Assembly: GCF_042477335.2 (NCBI RefSeq)
Contig: NC_091255.1
Location: 33,644,501 to 33,708,500 of the forward strand
Direction of reading: 5' to 3'
Source: Ovis canadensis
Lineage: Eukaryota > Chordata > Mammalia > Artiodactyla > Bovidae
Length of the DNA: 64,000 nt
Shown here: in pieces, positions 56,901 through 64,000 of the stretch
Numbering within the stretch: the stretch's first letter is position 1
Layout of the letters: each line of letters begins with the position of its first letter
The notes under the pieces: generated by a model
Seen by the model: only the letters and a program-made list of their open reading frames with translations
What the model was told of the DNA's origin: nothing
The model's database searches: none
Program-made: the position numbers and the translations under genes

Positions 56901-59900
56901 TGCCATCAGAAATGGGAGGTGATGAACATATATAAAGAGGTGATAAGTGCTGGGAGTAGATCCGGACACACAGAGAAAGGGGAGATAGTGTTGTCTGAGG
57001 GCATCTCGCAGGACTTGCATTCCTTTAAACACTGTCCCAGTGGCTCACAGGCGGGTTATGGAGAGAACAGAGGCTGGGTACCTGGTGGTGGTTTAGGGTT
57101 GGCAGGGGAAGTAGGATACCACACTGAGAACACCTCCTCAGGATGTCATAGGCTGTCTCATCTTCTACAGGAGAGGAGGCTCTGAGCTTGCCATTGGACT
57201 CCAAAGACAGATTCGTGGTTTTGTTTGTGCCTCGTGGTGCTTGCCTTGTTGACTTTTCAGAAAGAAAGGGAGCTCTGTGTCTATTTTTCAGCTTTGGACG
57301 GACATCTTTCTCTGCCTTGGAAGTCTGGTCTACAGCAGCCCGGCTCAAAGGGGATGAAGGAGGAATTTCTGATTTCCCCGCTGGAGAAGGTGTCACAGCA
57401 CCTGAGACTCGACGGCATCTATCCTGCAAGGGTGAGTCAAGCATCAGATTTAAAAATGACCTCAGCTTTAATGGTGGACAATATAGTAGGTGAACTAACC
57501 TGAAAATTTCCCACTCCAAACACTTTAGAAATGCTGGATATAATATGACAAATGTTCATTGAGCTGACTTTGCAAGGAAGCAAGCAAACTCATGTTCCAG
57601 GAAAGAAGACCTACCTGTTAAGCACATGAGGTAAGCCTTCAGGAGGAGACTGTGGGGTCAATCTCATGACTAAGAGCTTGGATGAGAGAAAAGTCCCATC
57701 CACACATTTCATGATGTGTGAAATTGGAAGAGTCCCCTTTCCCTGCACGAAGCTGGGAACCTTGAAGTCTGAACTATGGTGGCTAAGAGACAAAAATTGA
57801 GTAACTGGAAAGGGAAATGACAAGAAAGCTTGTCTACCTTGGACTAGAAATTGATAAATTCTGAAGAAGAGAGAGAGGAAACAAACAAAAAACACATCTG
57901 AGCCTATTGTCCAAAGCAGGATGAATAAAAATAAATCTCTTGGATACGCTGAAACCACAGAAGATCCAAAGCAAAGAGGATCTTGAAATCCAGCAAAGAA
58001 AATGGCTATTGGCGAAGGACCAGCAGCTACACTGAGAGCAGACTTGTCAACAGCAATCACAGAGGTGGGAAGATGGTGGAAATGCTTCAGAATGCTAAGA
58101 GAAAATAAAGGTTAATGTAGAATTTGAAATCCAATTAAACTAGCATTCAAGGATGCAGAATAAAGGAAGTAACTGTGCAGACAACTAAAGATACCCAGAC
58201 ATGTATTTCAGGATGACAGAAATCTTGCCCAGAAGGAAAGCTTGGGATTCAAGAAAGCTTGGGATTCATGACTTCCCTGGTGGTACAGTGTAAGAATCTG
58301 CCTTGCAATGCAGGGGACTCGAGTTTGATCCCTGATTAGGGAGCTAAGATCCCACATGCCACAGTGCACTTCAGCTACTGACCTCGCACACTCTGGAGCC
58401 CACTAGAGAGAAGCCCTCACACTGCAATAAAGATTCCACATGCCGCAACTAAGACCCAGTGCAGCCAAAATAAATCCGTAAAACATTTTAAAAAGAAAGA
58501 ACGTCAGCAAAGAGAAAGGTAAACGTGTGAGTATATCCAAGCAGGCATGAATTTAATAAAGTGACAGTAATAATAATGACTAAAGAGGATAGTACAAAAA
58601 CCAGGTGAAACTAAATTCCACAGCATTTATTAATATGTAAAAGGTGGAAATAGAGAATCACTCAACATGTTTTCAAATCCATATATTGTTTTTGTGGAGG
58701 GTAGGGACTGTGATTTAGATTTTAAGTCAAGTATTCATATTAAAATGCACTAAATGTCACCAACAGTACATTTTATGTGTATGGTCCACAATAAACAAAA
58801 AGACCTAGATCATCTCTAGGATTTCTTTAGTTCTCATATTCATTGTTCTCTGGATTGAAGGGCAAAGAAAGGACAAACAGTATGCCATCCATGAAGAAGG
58901 AAGTGAGTTCTTTGGAGAGATGCTTTGGGGAGATTCCCCCAGAGAAAATGCTCCATCCTGTAGAAGAGGGGAGCAGCTTGGCCTGATTAATGCGCTAAAA
59001 GATTCTTAGAGTGATGGAGGGAGGAGCCTGTGAATTTTCCCAGGCAAAAGCAATCAATCAATCCATCACATCATTACACCCATTCAGAGTCCTCCTTTTG
59101 GTACCCAGCCCTGATATCAGCTTCACTGTGGGAAGATGGAGAAAGTTATTAACTTTTTTGTGGAAGCTCACAGCCTAATAGAGAAGACTTCCATATGGCA
59201 TGTGCTGTGCTGTGCTTAGTTGCTCAGTCGTGTCTGACTCTTTGCAACTCTATACAACCAGGCTCCTCTGTCCATGGGGATTCTCCAGGCAAAAATACTG
59301 GAGTAGGTTGCCATGCCTTCCTCCAGGGGAGCTTCCCAACCCAGGGATCAAATCCAGGTCTCCCACATTGCAGGTGGATTCTTTACCATCTGAGCCACCA
59401 GGGACATGGGATAGAGAATAACAAAGCAGAGCCTATTTAGGCCTAAGTTGCAATTTCCAGGCCCTCAGAGGTGATCAGTGATAGCTGGATTGGTCAGGGA
59501 GGCTCCCTGAAGGGCTGGCATGATTGGAATCCAATTACTTGTGCTAAATGAGCCTAAAGCAGTTCACGATGTCCTTTTTTGAACAAAGCAAAACAAAATA
59601 TGGGAACCTCTTAATATTCATGCTGTGTAAAACTGGACCCAGAATCTACTATTCAAGTCTTCCCAGGTGGTCCAGTAGTTAAGAATCCACCTGCCAACGC
59701 AGAGGACACAGGTTCAATCTCTGGTCCAGAACGACCCCAGGTGCCAGGGAGCGACTAAGCCCGGGCGCCACAGCTACTGAAGTCCACACATCTAGAGCCC
59801 GTGTTTGGCAACAAGAGATGTCACAGCAATGAGAAGCCTGAGATGGAGGCTACGATGAAGATCCAGTGCACCCAATAAGTAAATAAATAAAATGAATGAA

Positions 59901-62900
59901 TTTCAGAAAGAATCCAGAGTTCATATCATACTTTTTGGAATATGGACTGGCTATTGGCATCATTAGACAATGACAAATTTCTACTCACCAGATGGTGGAA
60001 ATACTTATTTCCTGGAATCATTTGGTTGCAATAATGACAGCAGATGTTGCTTTCAGGAGCTGGAATGCTCTTCCCTGAAAAAGCACAGAAGCAACAGCAC
60101 AAATGATTGCCCTTGACAATGGCCAGCCCGGCTGCCCCACAACTGCCCCGAGTCTGCCATGAGCGTCCTGCACTGCCAGGGTCCTTGGCCACATGGACCA
60201 CCCACAACAGGAATCGCCCACATTATTTCCATTAAATCGTAGAAGTGCCCTTGGGGCAGCACACAGCATTGATGAAGAGATGTTTTCCTGGAGCAGGACT
60301 GGTTTCCAAGGCGATGGAAGGAGCTGTTACCACAGATGCCAGTCCTGTTCAACCTGACTGCTCGTTCAGTTTAGCCATTTCCGAGTTCTGTGATCAGATG
60401 AGGAGTTAATTGCACACATCTTTGTTGATTGTGTTGAAGCTGTGTTGTGCTGTCTTGTTGAAGTCGTGTTGTGTTGATAAACTTGCACTGTCTTGTTGAA
60501 GTTGTGCTGTTGTTGAAGCTGTGCAGTCTTGTTGAAGTTGTGTCGTCAAAGTTGTGTTGATGAAGTTCTGTTGTGTTGATGAAGTTGTATTGTCTTGTTG
60601 CAGTAGTGCTATCTTGTTGAAGTTGTGTTGTGTTGACAAAGTTGTGCTGAAGAGTTGTTTGTTGGCTATGTTGAAACCCAGACCTGCTGGAAATGTACTT
60701 GAATCTTAAGCACCCCAGTTTTTCATTTGCCGATTTTGATAAAATTGTTTACCTAGAGAGACTTACCACCCAGGGGATTTTCAGCTCTGTCCCCATGCTA
60801 CTGTTGTCACAACCAGTGAGGAGATGTGTTTGGCTCGTGTTCTCTGTAAACACTTCCTGAAGAGGTAACTGGGTAAAGAGAGCATGCTATGGCACCAGGT
60901 GGCCAACACATAGGCCCAAAGATCAGGAGTTACACCTGGATCTTTTGGGAAAGTTTCCGATTTTGAGTCAGGAAACTTGGGGATCCTGTCTGGTTTCTGC
61001 CTCTAGCAAGCCCCTGTTTCACTCTGCAGACGTTTCTCATCTCTGCAAGGATTCAGGTAGGTCTCTGCCAGGCTGGAGCCACGCTGGAGGAGTTCAGAGG
61101 AAGCCTCCCATCTGGGAGGACCCCATTGCCTCTGCACTCATCTGTGTAGCTCCCAGCTCCCCAACCCCTGGCTTCTTGGCTCCCTGGATCTGTCATTTAT
61201 CTTTATAAATTTAAAAAAAAATGCTTTTTACTGGAAGAAAATTGCTTTACAATATTGTGTTGGCCTCTGCCACACAACAACTCAAATCAGTCATATTTAT
61301 ATGTTCATCCCCTCCTTCTTGAACCTCCCTCCACACCCCATTCCAACCCTCTAGGTTGTCACAGAGCACTAGGCTGGGCCCCCTGCATAATACAGCAGCT
61401 TCCTTATAGTTATCTATTTTATACTTGGTAGTGTGTATATGAGGGTGTTAAGGTGGCTCAGATGGTAAAAGCGTCTGCCTGCAATGCGGAAGACCCAGGT
61501 TTGATCCCTGGGTCAGGAAGATCCCCTGGAGAAGGAAATGGCAACCCACTCCAGTACTCTTGCCTGGAAAATTCCATGGATGGAGGAGCCTGGTAGGCTC
61601 TAGCCTATGGGGTCGCAAAGAGTCAGACATGACTGAACAATTTCCCTTAGCGTACATATGGGGCTTCCCAGGTGGCCCTTGGGGTAAAGAACCTGCCTGC
61701 CAAGGCAGGAGACATAAGAGATGTGGGTTCGATTCCCTGGGTTGGGAAGATCCCCTAGAACAGAGGGTATGGCAACCCACTCCAGTATTCTTGCCTGGAG
61801 AATCCCATGGACAGAGGAGCCTGGTGAGCTACAGTCCATGGGGTTGCGAAGAGTCGGACATGACTGAGGCGACTTAGCACGCACGCACACAGTGTATATA
61901 TGTTAATGCTACTTTCTCAGTTTGTCCTATGCTGTCCTTCCCCTGCTGTGTCCACCAGTCCGACTCTATGCCGGAGTCTCCCTTCTCTGTAAATAGGTTC
62001 ATTAGTACTATTTTTTAGATTCCATATTTATGCATTAATATATGGTATTTGCTTTTCTCTGGACCAGTAATTTCAAGACACAGCAGGTGCGCAAGAAGGC
62101 CACTCTGGAACTAGACTAGCCAGGTGACTTAGAGACACGCCCATCTGTCATCCCTCGTCACCCGTCCCGCCGAGAGCTCACGATCCTCACCTTTCTGGAG
62201 CCGGGGCTGCTCACGCTGACACACTTCTCTGTGCTGAGCCAGCATGCGGAGCATGACGTGCTGGCCGCAGTCTGGGCAGAGCTCCGTCTGCCGGCCGCAG
62301 TGGTGCTCGTGGAGGTCCACCTTGTTCAGGCGCACGGCCAGCTGGCAGAACTGGCACTCAACCGGGCGCTCCTGGCATTCTTCGGCCTGTGGGGAGGCCG
62401 GCGGGACGGGCATAGTCACTGGCCTGCAGTGACTGCAGTTGCCTTGGGGCTAGGAGCTTTTTTCCCATGGAGGGGACTGAAGCCAGTAAGAGAAAGCAAG
62501 TGGGAAAGACTGAGGGGTGGGGGGTGGGAGAGAGTTGTGGGAGGGGGGCCTCTCCTCACGAGGGGAACATGAGCTCTCTTGGACCCTGGCAAGAGGGGCC
62601 GGGGCAGGAGGCCCTGTGTCACTGGGATAAGCTAGTTCCAGGCCTGCTTGGGAGAGAAGAGAGAGCTGGGGGTGGGAGGGGAGAGCTTTATGACCGGCCC
62701 CCTCCCCTCCTCCTGGGCTTGGTAGAAGAAATCACACCTGTCCCTTACCTCGTGACTCTCCAGCGAGTGCTTTGGCAGGCTCTGCTGACACATGGCACAT
62801 CCCACCTAAATGCGGAGGGAGGTGCTTGAGTCCCACCCTGGCCTGTGTGTCGGGGTGGGTCTGTGAGCACCTGGGGGCAGGAATCAGGCACCCTCATCTG

Positions 62901-64000
62901 CCTGCAGCACCAACCTTGAGCTCAGGGACGCATCTGTGGGACCCTCTGAGCTGAGATGGATGGCTGAGATGGATGCCTGAGCTTGAGGAGCTCCAGAAAC
63001 AGCTGGAGAGAAAGGTTGGCTTGACCAACCTTGGCCGTGACTGCCTTCCAAGCTCCCCTTTCCTGTCTCTCCTCTCGACACATCTCAAAAGAACATTTTA
63101 CTTTTCCCAAAACAGGGACCCCTAGGCTTGGCCAACCTCATACACCTGTAGGGAAAGGATTGGGAATGGGAAACCAGGGTCTACTCAATGCAGTACAGGA
63201 AAGAAGTGTTAGTAGCTCAGTCGTGTCCGACTCTTTGTGACCCCATGGACTGTAATCCACCAGGCTCCTCTGTCCATGGGATTCTCCAGGCCAGAATACT
63301 GGAGTGAGTTGCCATTCCCTTGAATCTTCCTGACCCAGGGATGGAACCCAGGTCTCCTGCATTGCAGGTAGTTTCTTTACCATCTGGGCCACCAGGGAAG
63401 CCCAGGTGGCAGTGCAGGAAGGGCAGGATTATCTACCCTTTCCACTTTGCACAGGGGGCTGGGCGCTGGGGCTGAGGGACTTGCCCACGGCAGGCAGCCA
63501 TGGGACGGGCTGCAGAGAGGACCCTGCCCCTCCACCTCCATCCCCCAATCTGCCTCCCCACCTGCTGGTGCCCGCCCTGGCGGTGTTCTTCCATCTCATG
63601 CTGCAAGACGGGTTCCTTGCACTCTGGGCAGAGGACCAGAAACATCAGACAGTGGGCCTCATGGAGGGCCAGGTGGTTGGAGGCCACCTTTCTTTTGCTG
63701 CAGGATCAAGAAGGAGGAAAAGCAGGTTTATTTCATGGTATAAAGCATGGAGCCATATTTTATGCCCGGGGCTCCTGGATGAAGATCTTCCAAGGCCGCA
63801 AGCACTGAAAATATGATGATGAGACCACCTGCCTCGCCTTCCCCATGTTGATCTCAAATCAGAACAATGCTGAATCATGACATAATGGTAAGGATGCTCT
63901 GCAAAGCTCTTATGTTGCCCAGGGTGAGCACGGTGGGTAAGAAGGAGCAGGAGGGAGCAATTACAAAGGGACAAGAGAAACCTTTGGGAGGTAATGAATA
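53923..64000 (-). CDS. XAF1: XAF1, XIAP-associated factor 1 (gene span; first exon off window)
   Basis: Interferon-inducible TRAF-type zinc-finger protein that binds XIAP and relieves caspase inhibition in nucleus and cytosol. Six coding exons are visible: 63562-63697, 62749-62805, 62191-62386, 59989-60074, 57082-57423 and 53923-53979, all with GT/AG borders and consistent phases, 874 coding bases in all. Cys/His fingers are intact in CLMFLVLCPECKEPVLQHEM, VGCAMCQQSLPKHSLESHE, ECQERPVECQFCQLAVRLNK, HCGRQTELCPDCGQHV and ICCHYCNQMIPGNKYFHHL. The C-terminal domain has YDILRRCSQCGILLPLPTLN. The linker after FHHL differs markedly from human, while both ends are conserved. The human protein is about 301 residues; the exon holding the start (human MEGDFSVCRNC) should lie right of 64,000. 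No break was seen. Confidence 0.95.
54254..54465 (+). repeat. Bov-tA SINE
   Basis: Forward copy from GGCTTCCCAGGTGGTTCAGT to TTGGACACAACTGAGTGACT. Confidence 0.92.
54470..54690 (+). repeat. Ruminant L1 3' end
   Basis: TATAGCACAGAGAACTCTAC, CTGACTCACTTTGCTGTACA, then AACTGTACGCCAATAAGAAC: end of an L1_BT-type 3' UTR. Confidence 0.85.
54813..55020 (+). repeat. Bov-tA SINE
   Basis: Forward copy from GGCTTCCCTGGGGGCTCAGA to GTCGGACTCAACTGAGCCGC. Confidence 0.92.
55045..55249 (-). repeat. Bov-tA SINE
   Basis: Reverse copy from GAGAGTTGCTCAGTCGTGTC to TCTGAGCCACTAGGAGGTCC. Only about 25 bp from the forward copy, making an inverted pair. Confidence 0.92.
55379..55406. repeat. (TG)n microsatellite
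   Basis: GTGTGTGTGTGTATGTGTGT-type run of about 28 bases, interrupted by A. Confidence 0.9.
55410..56040. other. XAF1 intronic AT-rich stretch
   Basis: Unique-looking AT-rich sequence. A short direct repeat (ACCAATTCAAACCCCA) occurs twice near 55,828-55,867. Confidence 0.55.
56045..56140 (+). repeat. BovB/Bov-tA 3'-end remnant
   Basis: GGGAGATAGTGAAGGACAGG to GTTGGACACGACTTAGCTAC, followed by an (AAC)n-like tail. Confidence 0.75.
56210..56390 (-). repeat. MIR fragment
   Basis: Reverse MIR: TTGTGAAATCCTGGGGAAGC, then TTTAGTTTCCTTATCGATAA. Interrupted by the Bov-tA at 56,390; remains continue to about 56,630. Confidence 0.7.
56390..56573 (-). repeat. Bov-tA SINE
   Basis: Reverse, 3'-shortened copy: GACTGTAGCCCCTCAGGCTC to GAGCCACTGGGGAAGCCC. 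Confidence 0.88.
57082..57423 (-). CDS. XAF1: XAF1 coding exon 6
   Basis: 114 codons, acceptor CTTGCAG and donor GTACCC. A variable, Ser/Pro-rich linker (DRCRRVSGAVTPSPAGKSEI) followed by conserved KDVRPK and the C-terminal DETAYDILRRCSQCGILLPL. Confidence 0.95.
58266..58495 (+). repeat. CHR-type SINE
   Basis: Forward copy from GACTTCCCTGGTGGTACAGT to CAGCCAAAATAAATCCG. Confidence 0.87.
59205..59405 (-). repeat. Bov-tA SINE
   Basis: Reverse copy from TTAGTTGCTCAGTCGTGTCT to CATCTGAGCCACCAGGGA. Confidence 0.9.
59654..59895 (+). repeat. CHR-type SINE
   Basis: Forward copy from GTCTTCCCAGGTGGTCCAGT to AATAAGTAAATAAATAAAAT; ends about 90 bp from XAF1 exon 5. Confidence 0.85.
59989..60074 (-). 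CDS. XAF1: XAF1 coding exon 5
   Basis: 86 bases, acceptor TTTTTCAG and donor GTGAGT: GKSIPAPESNICCHYCNQMI, then PGNKYFHHL. A C-x2-C...H finger. Confidence 0.95.
60419..60655. repeat. Degenerate minisatellite, TTGTTGAAGTTGTG-type units
   Basis: About 240 bases made of variants of TTGTTGAAG(T/C)TGTG, TGTTGATGAAGTTGT and GTCTTGTTGAAG. Higher-order units of roughly 30-40 bases recur. Strand composition is skewed: G/T on plus, A/C on minus, the XAF1 sense strand. Confidence 0.85.
61205..61442 (-). repeat. Ruminant L1 3' UTR (part 1)
   Basis: Reverse: AGAAAATTGCTTTACAATAT, TTGGCCTCTGCCACACAACA, CCTATAGT-like end near 61,440 (GGTAGTGTGTATATGAGG). Confidence 0.83.
61446..61650 (+). repeat. Bov-tA SINE
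   Basis: Forward copy from GTTAAGGTGGCTCAGATGGT to AGTCAGACATGACTGAACAA. Confidence 0.92.
61661..61888 (+). repeat. Bov-tA SINE
   Basis: Forward copy from GGGCTTCCCAGGTGGCCCTT to CATGACTGAGGCGACTTAGC. In the same orientation as, and 10 bp from, the previous copy. Confidence 0.92.
61890..62065 (-). repeat. Ruminant L1 3' UTR (part 2)
   Basis: Resumes the L1: GTTAATGCTACTTTCTCAGT, then AAATAGGTTCATTAGTACTA. GTGTATAT occurs at both edges of the SINE pair. Confidence 0.78.
62191..62386 (-). CDS. XAF1: XAF1 coding exon 4
   Basis: 196 bases, acceptor CCACAG and donor GTGAGG. AEECQERPVECQFCQLAVRL through LRMLAQHREVCQREQ, two TRAF-type fingers. Leaves one base over. Confidence 0.96.
62387..62748 (-). 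other. XAF1 intron between exons 3 and 4
   Basis: 0.36 kb of GC-rich intron with no recognised feature. Confidence 0.85.
62749..62805 (-). CDS. XAF1: XAF1 coding exon 3
   Basis: 19 codons, acceptor TTTAG and donor GTAAGG: VGCAMCQQSLPKHSLESHE. A short zinc-finger exon equivalent to human VGCTMCQQSMQKSSLEFHK. Confidence 0.93.
62806..63561 (-). other. XAF1 intron between exons 2 and 3
   Basis: 0.76 kb; contains one reverse Bov-tA (63,208-63,402) and otherwise unique sequence. Confidence 0.85.
63208..63402 (-). repeat. Bov-tA SINE
   Basis: Reverse copy from GTTAGTAGCTCAGTCGTGTC to GGGCCACCAGGGAAGCCC. Confidence 0.92.
63562..63697 (-). CDS. XAF1: XAF1 coding exon 2
   Basis: 136 bases, acceptor CCTGCAG and donor GTGGGG. 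It completes a Cys codon, then KRKVASNHLALHEAHCLMFL and VLCPECKEPVLQHEMEEHRQ, GGHQQ. Human has CKRHVVSANFTLHEAYC here. Confidence 0.95.
63698..64000 (-). other. XAF1 intron 1 (right edge)
   Basis: Intronic sequence upstream of exon 2. The start-codon exon is not found here. Confidence 0.75.

Larger units (their letters stand above)
53980..57081 (-). other. XAF1 intron between exons 6 and 7
   Basis: 3.1 kb. It contains Bov-tA copies (54,254; 54,813; 55,045; 56,390), an L1 3' end (54,470), a (TG)n run (55,379), a BovB/Bov 3' remnant (56,045) and a MIR (56,210). The rest shows nothing recognisable. Confidence 0.8.
57424..59988 (-). other. XAF1 intron between exons 5 and 6
   Basis: 2.6 kb with CHR SINEs (58,266 and 59,654) and a Bov-tA (59,205). 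The AT-rich remainder is unassigned. Confidence 0.8.
60075..62190 (-). other. XAF1 intron between exons 4 and 5
   Basis: 2.1 kb with a degenerate GTTGAAGTTGTG-type minisatellite (60,419-60,655) and a ruminant L1 3' UTR (61,205-62,065) split by two Bov-tA SINEs. Confidence 0.8.

Overview
The window is nuclear DNA from a ruminant, most likely a bovid. The evidence is the dense load of Bov-tA and BOV-A2 SINEs, artiodactyl CHR-type tRNA SINEs and several 5'-truncated BovB (RTE-clade) LINEs, a combination typical of cattle, sheep, goat and their relatives. Species cannot be fixed from the sequence alone. From the human orthologues (17p13), cattle chromosome 19 or its equivalent is a reasonable inference.

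Three host protein genes are present, all on the minus strand. SMTNL2 (smoothelin-like 2) fills about 1-16.57 kb. Seven exons are visible, from the start codon through most of the calponin-homology domain, and the last exon lies beyond the left edge. FBXO39 is complete (44,850-48,176, three coding exons, 443 codons plus stop). XAF1 runs from its stop codon at 53,923 to exon 2 at 63,697; the exon with the start codon lies beyond the right edge. All exons given here have canonical GT/AG borders and consistent phase, and they match the known human proteins closely. CpG-rich islands mark the SMTNL2 first exon (about 15.9-16.85 kb) and a probable FBXO39 promoter (about 52.4-52.85 kb), roughly 1 kb past the XAF1 poly(A) signal.

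From 17 to 44 kb no host gene was found. The GC-rich part (17-25 kb) contains a candidate MEF2/TATA element and a long TG-rich, potentially Z-forming tract. The AT-richer part (25-44 kb) is a stack of nested repeats: an old L1 (about 33.3-38.15 kb) is interrupted by a BOV-A2, by a 2-kb BovB, and by a processed pseudogene of the proteasome maturation gene POMP.

The three genes are not one pathway. SMTNL2 is a cytoskeletal, muscle-enriched CH-domain protein. FBXO39 is an SCF ubiquitin-ligase substrate adaptor. XAF1 is an interferon-inducible zinc-finger protein that antagonises XIAP. Nothing seen requires a new biological system. The best leads are the gene order relative to human, the POMP pseudogene, the inverted SINE pair and minisatellite in XAF1 introns, and the possible muscle enhancer upstream of SMTNL2.
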